A stretch of 64,000 nt of DNA from Pseudorhizobium tarimense (GCF_022968135.1 NZ_JALJRA010000002.1:124001-188000); one strand, 5' to 3'. Shown: positions 15,631 through 25,515, numbered from the stretch's first letter. Translations and numbers: made by a program. The notes: generated by a model not told the origin, from the letters alone.

Positions 15631-16656
15631 ATGGCACTCGTCACAGACGTATTCACCGGCAATGGCTGGGGCGTCGTCGACTTCCAGGAGGAAGTTGTCG
15701 AACGTACCGAGTTCCGACCGCAATTGCTCGGCTCTCTCGGCATCTTCGAGCCGATCTATTCCCGCTCGCGCACTATAGCGATTGCGGACCGCGATCGTAC
15801 GCTGACGCTCATTCCAACCTCGGAGATGGGCGCTCCGCCGGAGGAATTGATCCCTGAAGGCGCGAAGGTCCGGCCGTTCAACACGACCCGCCTTGCCAAG
15901 GGCTCGACTATTTATGCTGCGGAGCTCGCGGGCGTGACAGCCCTTCCATTCGATGTTCAGACGCGGGAGGTCTCTCAGGAGCTTGCCGACCGCGCCGGCC
16001 AGATCATGGACGACCTGGAATTGACCTGGGAGCACATGCGGTTCGGAGCCATCCAGGGGAAAGTCCTCGATTCCGATGGCAGCACCATTATCGATTGGTA
16101 CGCTGAGTGGGGTATCGATGCGCCGGTGGAGATCAACTTCGCTCTGACCACCGATGCCACCGATGTTCGAAAGAAGTGCCGCGACGTGAAGCGGGCGATG
16201 CAAAAGGCTGCCAAAGGTATCTGGACGCCGGCAACGCGCGTTGCTGCTCTCGTAGGCGATACTTTCTTTGACCTGCTCGTCAACCACACGCAGATCAAGG
16301 AAACCAAGATCGGCACGGAGCGGGTCGTTAGCCTCGAAAACATCGAAGGCTTCTCAGCGATCGAGATCGAAGGGATCACCTTCATCAACTATCGCGGTAC
16401 CGACGATGAATCGACGATCGCGATCGACACCAACAAGGCGAAGTTCTTCCCGATCAACGCCCGCGGCGCTTTCAAGGTCGGCTTCTCGCCGGCCAACGAG
16501 TTCAAGCCGTATCTCAACCAGCGCGCCCGCGAATACTACGGGCTCATGCTGGCCGATACGTCCGGCCGGGAAGCATGGGACCGGGTCGAGATCTACAGCT
16601 ACCCGCTGTTCATCTGCACCCGCCCGGAAATGCTGCAGACGGGGAGGGCTTCGTGA
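15631..16656 (+). CDS. Major capsid protein, lambda gpE family (341 aa)
   Basis: Main shell protein of the phage head. Recognisable stretches are PQLLGSLGIFEPIYSRSRTI near the N-terminus, TLTLIPTSEMGAPP, RFGAIQGKVLDSDGST and the C-terminal ADTSGREAWDRVEIYSYPL. Length (341) matches the family. AAGGAGGC precedes the start. Its stop overlaps the next ATG by one base (TGATG). Confidence 0.9.
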   Translation: MALVTDVFTGNGWGVVDFQEEVVERTEFRPQLLGSLGIFEPIYSRSRTIAIADRDRTLTLIPTSEMGAPPEELIPEGAKVRPFNTTRLAKGSTIYAAELAGVTALPFDVQTREVSQELADRAGQIMDDLELTWEHMRFGAIQGKVLDSDGSTIIDWYAEWGIDAPVEINFALTTDATDVRKKCRDVKRAMQKAAKGIWTPATRVAALVGDTFFDLLVNHTQIKETKIGTERVVSLENIEGFSAIEIEGITFINYRGTDDESTIAIDTNKAKFFPINARGAFKVGFSPANEFKPYLNQRAREYYGLMLADTSGREAWDRVEIYSYPLFICTRPEMLQTGRAS

Positions 16657-16883
16657 TGGCTGACATGATCGCGAAGTCCGGCTTCTACGATGGCAAGTTC
16701 CGCAAGGCCGGTCATCGGCACAGCGGACCTGCATCGGACGATGTCTCCACTGCTGGTGACGAGCAGGTGGTGGATCTCGATGCCATGACGAAGGACGAAC
16801 TGGTTGCCGAGGCCGAGAAGCGCGGCCTAGAGGTGAAGTCCTCCGACACGAAGGCCGAAATCCTTGCGGCCCTGAAGGCATAG
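16656..16883 (+). CDS. Small head protein with HeH/SAP-like motif (75 aa)
   Basis: Lies between capsid and head-tail connector, where lambda has FI. The C-terminus (about 42-75) reads LDAMTKDELVAEAEKRGLEV followed by TKAEILAALKA, a helix-extended-loop-helix motif of the Rho-N/SAP/HeH kind used for nucleic acid binding. A role in DNA packaging is likely from position. The N-terminal part is basic and His-rich (RKAGHRHSG). Confidence 0.6.
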   Translation: MADMIAKSGFYDGKFRKAGHRHSGPASDDVSTAGDEQVVDLDAMTKDELVAEAEKRGLEVKSSDTKAEILAALKA

Positions 16884-16886
16884 CCC

Positions 16887-17270
16887 ATGCCTGTCGCCGC
16901 CAACTTTCATCAAATCCGCGACCGTATTGTCGCGGCGGTCGACAAGGCATTCGCAGAGCCGGTGAAAATCGCCTTCATGAAGAAGGGCCGACTGGATCCG
17001 GATCGGCCGGCTGCCCAGATCGAAGCAGTGCTGCGGGTTGGCGGCGGCAAGGAAACCAACATATCCGGCGGCAGGACTTCGTCCTGGCGGACCAAGCTTG
17101 CCGCCGGTAAGGCCGAACTTCACATCGATCGCGCGACATACCCGGATCTCACCGTGTCCACCGAGGATGCCGTGCAGGCTCTCTCTCGACCCGGTGAGCC
17201 GTGGTTCGCAGTCTCACGGGTCGATGACCGCGGTGACAACCGCCTTGTCCTGGAGCTGAGCGAGAAATGA
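16887..17270 (+). CDS. Head-tail connector, lambda FII-like (127 aa)
   Basis: Starts MPVAANFHQIRDRIVAAVDK and has the pattern of the phage tail-attachment (FII/Gifsy) family: an N-terminal helix, then beta-strands (VKIAFMKKG, QIEAVLRVGG, WRTKLAAGKAELHID) and PGEPWFAVSRVDDRGDNRLVLEL. It would seal the portal and join the tail. Overlaps the next gene by 4 bases (ATGA). Confidence 0.65.
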   Translation: MPVAANFHQIRDRIVAAVDKAFAEPVKIAFMKKGRLDPDRPAAQIEAVLRVGGGKETNISGGRTSSWRTKLAAGKAELHIDRATYPDLTVSTEDAVQALSRPGEPWFAVSRVDDRGDNRLVLELSEK

Positions 17271-18082
17271 GCCTCACCCGTATCGCGCTCCGCATTGCGG
17301 CTGTCGAAGCACTCAAAGGCCGCACGCTTGTCGGCGCCAATGTGCTCGACAGCCCGAACGGCGCTCTTGATGTCCAGGCTGACGGCACCTTGCGGACGGA
17401 GGAGGAGAAGCCCTTTGTCGCCATCTATACCGATCAGGGCAGGGCCGAGAACTTCTCGGGTCGATCCCTGACGGAGAACGGTGCCTGCGACATCATCTTC
17501 GAAATGGGCGTCTCCTCCGCCATGCTCCATCTCGACAAGGACACCGGCGAAACGAGCATGGTGGGGATCAACATCCCCGCCTCAGACAAAGCGAGCGAGT
17601 TTTTCCTTGATGTTGTTCAACGCGAGATCCGCGACGCCTTGACCGACCCGGGAAATGCCTGGGCAGAGATCTATCGCGGGCTGCACTACCGGGTTCTGAA
17701 GATCGAATTCGCAGGCGCTCGCAACGCCGATGATGGCCAGAAGCTTGCGGGCCATCAAATGCGGCTGACGGTCGAACTGGCTGACGATCCGGTGAGAGGG
17801 GAGGGGCTCGATCCGCGCAGCCCGTTCCTGAAGTTTCTAGAAGCGCTCGAGGCGAGCGGAGACGAGGACTACGTCAAACAGGCCGCCATGATGAGGTCGC
17901 TCCTGTCGGGCGGGGACGAGTATCGAGACCTCCTGCAGCGTCGCCACGGAATGACCTCGGCCGAACTGGACGCGCTCGGCCATGAGGCGCCCGTGCTGGC
18001 AGAAGACGGCACGGTTGCGGAGATGACGTCTGTCGACATCGAGATCGATGGTCTTTCGCCTGTCCCGGTGACGGAATCATGA
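17267..18082 (+). CDS. Putative tail terminator/completion protein (271 aa)
   Basis: First gene after the head module and before the baseplate genes, where a tail-completion or terminator protein is expected. Begins MSLTRIALRIAAVEALKGRT; a central part (LHLDKDTGETSMVGINIP) is beta-rich, with helices after it. I do not recognise a Pfam family, and the C-terminal about 80 residues look like an added acidic domain. Coupled on both sides by 4-base overlaps. Confidence 0.5.
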   Translation: MSLTRIALRIAAVEALKGRTLVGANVLDSPNGALDVQADGTLRTEEEKPFVAIYTDQGRAENFSGRSLTENGACDIIFEMGVSSAMLHLDKDTGETSMVGINIPASDKASEFFLDVVQREIRDALTDPGNAWAEIYRGLHYRVLKIEFAGARNADDGQKLAGHQMRLTVELADDPVRGEGLDPRSPFLKFLEALEASGDEDYVKQAAMMRSLLSGGDEYRDLLQRRHGMTSAELDALGHEAPVLAEDGTVAEMTSVDIEIDGLSPVPVTES

Positions 18083-18612
18083 TCGCTGATTTCATCGCCA
18101 TGCGTCTCGATATCGAGATGCTGAAGACGGCCTTCGGCAATTCGCTGAAGGTCGGACCTGTCGAAGTCATCGACGCGCAAAAGGGTTACCGGCTGCGCCT
18201 CGGCGGAACGGATGCAGATCCGTTCCTGTCGCCCTGGTACCCACATCCGGAGACGGGCAAGACATCGATCCCCCTGAAGAAGGGGCAGATCGTCGGCGTG
18301 GTCAATCCGAGCGGAGATCCGCGGCAGGGGCTGATGTTCCGGGGCGGCTATTCCGACGGAAATCCGAGCCCGAACGACAATATGGCCGCCAACGTCTTCG
18401 AGGACGCCGGCGTCCGGATCGAGATCAAGGATGGCGTCGTCTTTGTGAAGGCGGCTTCCAAGGCGGTTGTCGAAGCTCCTGTGGTGGAGCTTGGCGGCGA
18501 AGGCGGCAGACCCGTCGCCCGCATCGGCGACAAGGTGAACGTCGGAACCGGCTCTTCGCAGGGGCTGTGGCCGATCGTCGAAGGATCGTCGGCCGTGTCG
18601 GCCGTCGACTAA
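18079..18612 (+). CDS. Baseplate assembly protein V (tail spike), P2 gpV family (177 aa)
   Basis: Forms the membrane-piercing spike at the tip of a contractile tail. The N-terminal OB-like domain holds GPVEVIDAQKGYRLRLGG and SPWYPHPETGKTSIPLKKGQ (written as the conserved loop), followed by GQIVGVVNPSGDPRQG. The C-terminal part is beta-helix-like with repeating short strands (VRIEIKDG, VFVKAASK, VVEAPVVELGG). Start ATG overlaps the upstream stop. Confidence 0.85.
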   Translation: MIADFIAMRLDIEMLKTAFGNSLKVGPVEVIDAQKGYRLRLGGTDADPFLSPWYPHPETGKTSIPLKKGQIVGVVNPSGDPRQGLMFRGGYSDGNPSPNDNMAANVFEDAGVRIEIKDGVVFVKAASKAVVEAPVVELGGEGGRPVARIGDKVNVGTGSSQGLWPIVEGSSAVSAVD

Positions 18613-18625
18613 TCAGGAGAGCAAA

Positions 18626-18886
18626 ATGAAGAAGGCAATCCCCTTGCCGGCAAAGGCCGGCGAGACGACGGCTGGTGTCGCGGATGGCAAGACCGAGTTT
18701 CGGATCAGGCCGGGCATCAAGTGGATCAACGGCCGGCCGGTGCGGGATCAGAAGACCGTCCGGCTGACCGATCAAGAGGCCGCCTATGATCTGGGCCTCT
18801 CGCGGATCTCGCCGGCAGATCAGCCCGCGCCGGCTGACTGGCCGTCCGAAGCGCCTGCCGGTGGCAACGGCGATGGCGGGAATTGA
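18626..18886 (+). CDS. Small hypothetical baseplate-region protein (86 aa)
   Basis: Starts MKKAIPLPAKAGETTAG after an AGGAG Shine-Dalgarno. The middle, IRPGIKWINGRPVRDQKTV, is basic, and the tail is Pro/Ala/Gly-rich. It overlaps the gpW/gp25 gene by 14 bases. No family recognised; it belongs to the baseplate operon. Confidence 0.6.
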   Translation: MKKAIPLPAKAGETTAGVADGKTEFRIRPGIKWINGRPVRDQKTVRLTDQEAAYDLGLSRISPADQPAPADWPSEAPAGGNGDGGN

Positions 18887-19268
18887 TCGCCGCACGGGCG
18901 CCGTCATCAACAACCTCTCCTCTGCCTTTCAGGGGGTCGAGGTGACGCTCACGACGCCGCTTGCCAGCCGTGTCATGCGCCGCGAATTCGGTGCTGGCGT
19001 GGTCGACATCCTCGGCCGCGCCATCACGCCCACGCTTTTTGCAACGTGGATGCAGCTGGTCGCCACGGCGATAGACATCTGGGAGGCGCGCTTTGCGGTT
19101 CGCCGCATCGTCCCAACCGGATCGACAGACGAGATCAGGACCGGCCGCGCCGGCTTGCTGATCGAGGCCGATTACCGACCGCGCGGCCATCTCGGCGATT
19201 TCACCGTCGAGCGGGTTGTCGGCTTCACCGTCAGTTTCGGACGCGGAATCACCGTCCGGACTGCCTGA
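18873..19268 (+). CDS. Baseplate assembly protein W, gp25-like (131 aa)
   Basis: Wedge component that links sheath and baseplate. The gp25/gpW family pattern is clear: GIDRRTGAVINNL, then TTPLASRVMRREFGAGVVDIL with the conserved R-x-x-x-x-x-G, and a C-terminal sheet FTVERVVGFTVSFG. The ATG at 18873 is chosen because the upstream frame is unlike the family. Gene order V-W-J-I matches P2. Confidence 0.85.
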   Translation: MAGIDRRTGAVINNLSSAFQGVEVTLTTPLASRVMRREFGAGVVDILGRAITPTLFATWMQLVATAIDIWEARFAVRRIVPTGSTDEIRTGRAGLLIEADYRPRGHLGDFTVERVVGFTVSFGRGITVRTA

Positions 19269-19287
19269 CCCTATGGAGGCTCCGGAC

Positions 19288-20175
19288 ATGACAACCGATC
19301 CCTTCGACCTCAGTCTTTTGCCGGCGCCCGGCGTCATCGAAGACCTGAAATATGACAGCATCCTTTCGCGCCAGCGGTCAAAGTTCATGGAGGTCTGGGA
19401 GGCGGTTCGCGCCGCTAACCCCGGCGCCCTCCTGCCGGCCTATGATGTCGAGCTGCTGGAGACTGACCCGGCGATGATCGGCAACGAGGCCGAGACCTAC
19501 CGCGAGACCGTCCTTCGGGCCCGCATCAACGACGCAGTCCGGGCGAACCTTCTGGCTTTCGCCACGGGCAGCGACCTCGATCATCTCGGCGCATTCTATG
19601 ACCAATTCCGGATGGCCGGTGAAGGCGACGATCGCTTTGCAAGTCGTGTCATTCTTGCCATTCAGGGCCGATCCACCGGGGGCACCGAGCCCCGCTATCG
19701 TCTGGTTGCGCTCTCGGCAGACACCAGCGTCGCGGACGTCATCGTTTATACCAAGGGTCGCAGCCCGCTGATCCATGTGGCCGTCTATTCGACCGCGCCG
19801 GATGGCGTCGCGTCTCCGGCGCTCCTGGCGAAGGTGAATGCGGCGCTGCAGGCGCCGGGTGTCCGGATGGTCAATGACACGATTGTCGTCGCGTCGGCCG
19901 TCCGCAAGGTGGTCGACATCGAGGCCGATTACTGGCTGCTGCCGGAGGCCTCGGCAGACACGGCGACGGTCGCCGAAGATAATCTCAGGACGTCCTGGCT
20001 GGCTGTTCGAAGCCTTGGCCGGGATCTCACCGCAGCCTGGTGGACATCGAAGCTGATGGTGTCCGGCATGCACAAAGTCGCGCCGATCTCACCGCTTTCC
20101 GATGTGGTCGCCAACCCATCCGAGGCGATCTCGATCGGGACCGTCACCCTTCATAACCGTGGGCGCGCTTACTGA
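19288..20175 (+). CDS. Baseplate assembly protein J (295 aa)
   Basis: Baseplate wedge protein of P2 gpJ/T4 gp6 type. Typical stretches: KFMEVWEAVRAANP, LRARINDAVRANLLAFATGS-type helix, LDHLGAFYDQFRMAGEGDDR and YRLVALSADTSVADVIVY. The ATG at 19288 has GGAGG 8 bases upstream; an ATG at 19273 is a less good alternative. The stop overlaps the next ATG by one base. Confidence 0.85.
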   Translation: MTTDPFDLSLLPAPGVIEDLKYDSILSRQRSKFMEVWEAVRAANPGALLPAYDVELLETDPAMIGNEAETYRETVLRARINDAVRANLLAFATGSDLDHLGAFYDQFRMAGEGDDRFASRVILAIQGRSTGGTEPRYRLVALSADTSVADVIVYTKGRSPLIHVAVYSTAPDGVASPALLAKVNAALQAPGVRMVNDTIVVASAVRKVVDIEADYWLLPEASADTATVAEDNLRTSWLAVRSLGRDLTAAWWTSKLMVSGMHKVAPISPLSDVVANPSEAISIGTVTLHNRGRAY

Positions 20176-21293
20176 TGCAGTCTCTTCTTCCAGACGGCTC
20201 CGGTCTGTTCGAAAAAGCATTCGAACAGTCATGGGCAGAACGTTGGCCGGCACTTGAGCGGGGCGCCGACGCCATTCGTGGCGCGAAGTTCAACCCGCCG
20301 CCATCGTTCCTGCCGTTTCTGGTCTATGAATACGGCCTGGGAGAGCTGACGCCTTACGTGCCCAACCATTATACTCTGGTTGTCGATCGCGAGGGTGTCG
20401 ATTGGCAGAGAATCAGAGGAACGCCGGCGTCGGTCTACAAGGGCCTCGGCTGGCTCGGCTATACCGCCACGCTCGAAGATGCTTGGCATGGCCGCGTCTA
20501 CTGGAACAGCACGCAGCTGCGCTTTCCTGACCTGCCCTCTCAGGACTTCCCTGACCTGGAGCGGATCGAAGGCATCACGCGGCTTTCTCTCCCGAAGCGG
20601 TCGGACCTGCGGCGAGGCGTCCACCAGTATGACGGCACGGCGCTGGTTGCGGATGGCGGCCGGCTCGATAACGCAATGCTGGAGCGAGAGAGCGGCGTGG
20701 CTTTCACGCCCGCCGGCACGCTCTGGTCATTCGGCCGCACCACGGAAGTCGAGCATGTCCTGAGCGAGGCTGAAGGCATGGCGATTGGCAACTGGATCGC
20801 AGTGCCGGAAGAGGCCGGCCTGAAGTGGATCGAGATGACCTACCCATGGGTGACCGCCACCTTCAAATGGGCCGACAATCCGATCAACCAGCGGCGCGCG
20901 CTGATGGCGGCATGGTTCGCGGGGCGGCGATTGTTCGTCACGCTGCGGGATGCAGCTGGCGAGGTCATTGGCCACCGGCGTTGCCGGGCCATTCATCCGG
21001 TCAACGCGCAATTTGGCGGGCGCTACAGCTTTGCCGGAGCCGGCTATTCGCCTGCAGCGGGCGGACGGCAGGTCTACATCGAAGCGATGACCGGTTTCGG
21101 GGATGCGGCCGGTGTTGAGGCCGCCTCGATCGAAATCACGGTAGGGGCGGAACTAGCGGCGGACATCAAGCCCGGCCGCCTCTGGCTTCAGCCTGACGAG
21201 CTGGTCGGCGGATCGCCGATCGCGGTCACTCCTGTTTCCATTCCGCTGCGCGCCACGGTGCGAGAGCAGCTCAAATTCCTGGTGAGGTTCTGA
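20175..21293 (+). CDS. Tail protein I with long C-terminal extension (372 aa)
   Basis: The N-terminal about 130 residues match P2 gpI: LFEKAFEQSWAERWPALE, PFLVYEYGLGELTPYVPN and GTPASVYKGLGWLGYTA, with an aromatic WHGRVYW. P2 gpI is about 176 residues; here about 200 more follow, beta-rich (WIEMTYPWVTATFKW, RLWLQPDELVGG), which probably anchors the large downstream fibre protein. Coupled to both neighbours by single-base overlaps. Confidence 0.75.
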   Translation: MQSLLPDGSGLFEKAFEQSWAERWPALERGADAIRGAKFNPPPSFLPFLVYEYGLGELTPYVPNHYTLVVDREGVDWQRIRGTPASVYKGLGWLGYTATLEDAWHGRVYWNSTQLRFPDLPSQDFPDLERIEGITRLSLPKRSDLRRGVHQYDGTALVADGGRLDNAMLERESGVAFTPAGTLWSFGRTTEVEHVLSEAEGMAIGNWIAVPEEAGLKWIEMTYPWVTATFKWADNPINQRRALMAAWFAGRRLFVTLRDAAGEVIGHRRCRAIHPVNAQFGGRYSFAGAGYSPAAGGRQVYIEAMTGFGDAAGVEAASIEITVGAELAADIKPGRLWLQPDELVGGSPIAVTPVSIPLRATVREQLKFLVRF

Positions 21294-24200
21294 TGTACGA
21301 ACACGAGAGCGGCCTTCCCTTCGCCTATGACCGCGTCGGCAACAAACAAGAGCTTCAGAGCGTCGTATTCCATGGCGAGCGGCCGTTCATTCAAGGCGCC
21401 GAGCTGAACGATCTCCAGAAGATCGAGCGCAACCGGACGCGCCGTCTTGCTCGCCTGGTTGCCAAGGATGGCAACAGGATCGTCAGGGCCGATGCTGTCG
21501 TCGACAAAGAGACCAGGACCATCACGCTCACCTCAGGCGAGATCTATGTGGCCGGCGATATTTTTCCGGTTGCTGAAGGCGTGTTGACGGACGTGCCGAT
21601 GGTTGGCCGCGTCGAGATCGGCGTGCGGCTGGTCAAGCAGTTCATCACGCACGAGGAAGATCCATCACTTGTCGGCCTAGTACCGGGATCTCTGGCTGAA
21701 GGTGAGCCTGGTGCGGCCCGCGAGGTCGCGTCGATCGCGTGGACCATGGAGGGCGACGGCGCAGAGGGCGAGTTCTATTCCGTCTACACGTTGCAGGACG
21801 GAACCATCCTCGACCAGACCGGCCCTTCCGCTCTTGATCCCGTCATCCAGCAGCTGGCGATCTACGACCGCCCGAACGGCAATTACATCGTCAGCGGCTG
21901 CAGGGTCACGGCTCTTGGCGCTGATAACGGAATGCAGCTCTTTTCCATCCAGGAGGGCGAGGCCAATATCAACGGCTTCAAGCGCACGCGATTAGCCGCC
22001 CTGAGGCATGCGGAGCCGCAGCTTTGGGAAGAGGCGGCAATTCCAGGGGAGACGCACATCTATCCCGGCGGGGCGTCCCACACTTTCAAGGTCGACTTCG
22101 CGCCGATCGGCGTCATCAATTCGATCCTGCTGACAAAGGAAAAGACGGCCACCGTCACTCGCGGCGCAGTTGCTCATGGCGCCGATGGCCTGTCGGACAC
22201 CAGCGTGATCTCTGTTTCCGAAGTAAAGCAGGGTGCCACGGTCTACGCGGCAGGCACCAGCTGGAATCGGGTGAACAACGCGATCGACTGGGCACCGGCG
22301 GGACCGGAACCCGCAGCAGGTTCCAGCTACCAGGTGACCTACCGCTACCGCGAAGCCGTCGTTCCCGACAGCTTCAACGACCTTCAGATCACTGTTTCCG
22401 GTGGAGCTACGGGCGGCGAGATCATCGTCGCCTATACGCAGAAACTCCCGCGCATCGATCGCCTCGGCCTGAAGCAGGACGGTTCGCCGATCTACATCAA
22501 AGGCCAGCCGTCGAGGTTCAACCCGATGCCACCGCAAGTGCCGGCCGATGTGCTGGCTCTTTGCGAGGTTCGCAATGATTGGATGAATGCGCCCGCTGTG
22601 GTCAACGACGGGACGCGCTCGCTGCCCTATGAGGAGATGTGGCGGTACTTCAACCGCGTCCTGGATCTGGACCGCCTGGTGCAGCTGGAAAGGCTGAAGA
22701 GCGGGATCGACTCGCGTGAGCCGGTCGCCAAGAAAGGCATGTTCGTCGATCCACTGATTGACGACACCTACCGTGATCAAGGGGCGGCACAGTCCGGCGC
22801 CGTCGCCGATGGGATGCTGCAGCTTTCCATCACGCCTACCTTCTACCAAGCGCCGCTTTCCGAGCCGGTCATGCTGGATTGGACGGAAGAGGTGATCGTC
22901 CGGCAGGAGCTGAAGACAGCGTGCGAGAAGATCAATCCCTACGCCAACTTCAACCCGCTTCCCGGCACGATGAAGCTGACGCCTGCGGCGGACTTTTGGA
23001 CCGTGAACCGCACCGACTGGACGTCTCCCGTCACGCAAGAGTTCAATCGCGGTGCCCGGACGGATCCCGGCCCGCTGCAAACCGTCTCGGCCGAGAACCA
23101 GCTGGTCGACCAACGGACGGAACTTCTGCAGTTCCTGCGGCAGATCAGCGTCGGCTTCACTATCAGCGGTCTTGGTGCCGGCGAGATCCTCCAGACGCTC
23201 ACCTTTGACGGCATCAACGTGAAACCAGCCGGGGTGCAGACGGCGGACGGCAGCGGGAGAGTTTCCGGTTCCTTCACCATCCCCGAAGGCGTCACGGCCG
23301 GCAGCAAGGTCGTCAAGGCGGTCGGCGCGTCCGGTACCGAGGCGACGGCCATGTTCACCGGTCAAGGCACGATCGCGATCGACGTCATGCGGCGGGTCAC
23401 CACCGTCAACAACTGGACGCAGCAGCAACTAATCCAGTGGGGCGGCGGCGGTGGCGTCGATCGCGGTATAAATGGCGAGGGCGGTTCATCCGATCCGCAG
23501 GCGCAGATGTTCGCGGTACCGGAGCTGAGGCAACTGGTTGGCGTCGACTTCCATGTCTGCGTGGTGGGTGATCAAGGCAATCATCTGCTTCTGGAGCAAG
23601 TGACGATCGACAACGGCTACCCGACCAGCGACGTGCAGGCCCAGGCCATTGTGCCGATGGCTGGCACGGTCGCGGGCGTCTGGAAGCAGGGGCGATATAG
23701 CCTTCCTGTGACAACGCCCGCAGATCGCAAGCACGCCTTCGTTATCAAGACGGATGACAACGAGCACTCTATCTCGCTTGCCGGTCTTGGAGACTTCGAT
23801 GCGGCGGCGCAGAAGTGGGTGACCTCGCATCCCTATGTAACCGGCCCGCGCTTTTCCTCGGTCAACGCGGAGACGTGGACGGCGCACCAGGACGAGGCGC
23901 TAACCTTCCGCCTGATCGCGGCTCACTATGCGGTCACAACGAAGGTGGTCGATCTCGGTACCTACGATCTCGTCGATTGCTCTGACCTTCAGGTTCGGGC
24001 GGCTGTCGAGCTTCCTGGTGCCGGCTGCTCCGTCGTCTTCGAGATCGAGCGGACCAACGGCACGATCTACCGCCTGCTTCCGTTCCAGGTGCTTCAGTTG
24101 ACGGAGTACCTGACGGAGACCGTGACGATGAGGGCGATCCTCACCGGCACGAACAAGCTCTCGCCGGTGCTGTTTGCACCTGTGCAGCTGGTGGCCGGCA

Positions 24201-24505
24201 AGATTGCCCAGCAGCTGACCTACATCACCCGCGCTTTCGACCTGGGCTCCGCAGTCCGCGTCGCCGCCTATTACAAGTCGTTCCTGCCGGGAGGTGCGAC
24301 GGCTCAGATGCATTACTCCATCGACGGCGGCGCCTGGGTCAGCCTTCCGCTTGCAGAAACAGAGGCTCTCGCTTTCCCACTGTGGGTGGAGCGCAAGCAC
24401 GAAAAGACGAACCTGACCGGCACGACAGCAAGGTTGAGGATCACAGCGACTGGCGGCCCTGCTGCCCGGCTGGCGATCGGCGATCTTGGCGCCGGCATTT
24501 TCTAA
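21293..24505 (+). CDS. Large tail/baseplate protein, DUF4815 family (1070 aa)
   Basis: Begins MYEHESGLPFAYDRVGNKQE and continues VVFHGERPFIQGAELNDLQK, as in DUF4815 proteins of rhizobial and other alphaproteobacterial phages. Mostly beta-strand with several Ig-like or carbohydrate-binding-like segments toward the C-terminus. It probably forms the stalk or collar between baseplate and fibres, a role inferred from its place between gpI and the fibre gene. Exact function is not established. Confidence 0.75.
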   Translation: MYEHESGLPFAYDRVGNKQELQSVVFHGERPFIQGAELNDLQKIERNRTRRLARLVAKDGNRIVRADAVVDKETRTITLTSGEIYVAGDIFPVAEGVLTDVPMVGRVEIGVRLVKQFITHEEDPSLVGLVPGSLAEGEPGAAREVASIAWTMEGDGAEGEFYSVYTLQDGTILDQTGPSALDPVIQQLAIYDRPNGNYIVSGCRVTALGADNGMQLFSIQEGEANINGFKRTRLAALRHAEPQLWEEAAIPGETHIYPGGASHTFKVDFAPIGVINSILLTKEKTATVTRGAVAHGADGLSDTSVISVSEVKQGATVYAAGTSWNRVNNAIDWAPAGPEPAAGSSYQVTYRYREAVVPDSFNDLQITVSGGATGGEIIVAYTQKLPRIDRLGLKQDGSPIYIKGQPSRFNPMPPQVPADVLALCEVRNDWMNAPAVVNDGTRSLPYEEMWRYFNRVLDLDRLVQLERLKSGIDSREPVAKKGMFVDPLIDDTYRDQGAAQSGAVADGMLQLSITPTFYQAPLSEPVMLDWTEEVIVRQELKTACEKINPYANFNPLPGTMKLTPAADFWTVNRTDWTSPVTQEFNRGARTDPGPLQTVSAENQLVDQRTELLQFLRQISVGFTISGLGAGEILQTLTFDGINVKPAGVQTADGSGRVSGSFTIPEGVTAGSKVVKAVGASGTEATAMFTGQGTIAIDVMRRVTTVNNWTQQQLIQWGGGGGVDRGINGEGGSSDPQAQMFAVPELRQLVGVDFHVCVVGDQGNHLLLEQVTIDNGYPTSDVQAQAIVPMAGTVAGVWKQGRYSLPVTTPADRKHAFVIKTDDNEHSISLAGLGDFDAAAQKWVTSHPYVTGPRFSSVNAETWTAHQDEALTFRLIAAHYAVTTKVVDLGTYDLVDCSDLQVRAAVELPGAGCSVVFEIERTNGTIYRLLPFQVLQLTEYLTETVTMRAILTGTNKLSPVLFAPVQLVAGKIAQQLTYITRAFDLGSAVRVAAYYKSFLPGGATAQMHYSIDGGAWVSLPLAETEALAFPLWVERKHEKTNLTGTTARLRITATGGPAARLAIGDLGAGIF

Positions 24506-24514
24506 GGGAAGACG

Positions 24515-25510
24515 ATGGCCGTCACAGACCACTTCCAGCTTCCTCTTCCGGACGAGGCTGACAATGTCGATCAGGAGTTCTATCGCCTGCAGCTTGTGTG
24601 GGCGATGGTCGACCTCATACTCTTTGAGCTGTCGCAAGCCGTCGCCAACAGAGCGGCGAAAGTCCATGAACACCCAATGACCGATATCTCAGGCCTGGTG
24701 GAAGCGCTGGCTGAGAAGATGTCGGCAGACGTCAGCTTCAGCCTCGATGATCTGGACGATGTCGAGGGAGCCACAGACGCTGCGACGAATTATCTCCTGG
24801 TGAAGGGGCCCGATGGCAAATATCGACCATCTTCGGCAGCGGCAGCGCTCGGCTCGCACCAGCACGCAGCGGGCGACATTCTTGGCTTGACGGAACAGAT
24901 CAATGCCGTCGTCGCCAATCTCCGCGATGATGCTCCGGCTGCGCTAGACACATTGAAAGAGCTGGCAGCTGCTCTCAACAACGATCCCAACTTCGCCACC
25001 AGCATGGCGACGCTGATCGGACAGAAGTTCGATAAGCTGGGCGGTACGATCAGCGGAAACCTGACCGTATTGGGTGCCAGTGTCTTGGCAGGACGCCCAA
25101 CCGTGCAAGGTGACCGCATCTACGTCGGACCGGATGGAGCATTCATGTACACGAACGGTAGTCCTTATGGACCCGTCTGGGAGGCGTGGGGGTCCTCATC
25201 AGCCTATAGCGCGATCAATGCTCGTATCGAGGCGCGTGCCGCTGCATACGCCGCGGATAAGGTTACCTCAGATACACTGGAGAACCGCGCGGTGGCGTGG
25301 GCCAATGACCGGGTCTCAAAGATCGCGATCCGTAGGGTCAGCAAAGGCGTCATCACCTATTCGTCCGGACAGCCGCAGGAGAAACCCGCACCGGCGGGGG
25401 CAGTCCTTACAGGGATCACCTACTCCAACAATGCGACCGACTTGGCATTTCACTACCATTTTCTTCAGTTGTACGATCCGGTTCGAGGCTGGATTGGAAT
25501 GCAGGGGTAA
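24515..25510 (+). CDS. Tail fibre protein (331 aa)
   Basis: N-terminal about 60 residues are helical and likely attach to the baseplate (DHFQLPLPDEADNVDQEFYR). The middle has the H-x-H and GDILGLTEQINAVVANL pattern and DAPAALDTLKELAAALNNDP, typical of phage tail fibre shafts. The C-terminal third, ending HFLQLYDPVRGWIGMQG, would be the receptor-binding tip. GGGAAGACG precedes the start. Confidence 0.75.
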   Translation: MAVTDHFQLPLPDEADNVDQEFYRLQLVWAMVDLILFELSQAVANRAAKVHEHPMTDISGLVEALAEKMSADVSFSLDDLDDVEGATDAATNYLLVKGPDGKYRPSSAAAALGSHQHAAGDILGLTEQINAVVANLRDDAPAALDTLKELAAALNNDPNFATSMATLIGQKFDKLGGTISGNLTVLGASVLAGRPTVQGDRIYVGPDGAFMYTNGSPYGPVWEAWGSSSAYSAINARIEARAAAYAADKVTSDTLENRAVAWANDRVSKIAIRRVSKGVITYSSGQPQEKPAPAGAVLTGITYSNNATDLAFHYHFLQLYDPVRGWIGMQG

Positions 25511-25515
25511 CGCTC

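Noticed and set aside
21992..23428. 478-aa reverse frame inside the DUF4815 gene
   Set aside because: Antisense shadow with biased composition; the forward gene is intact and family-like.
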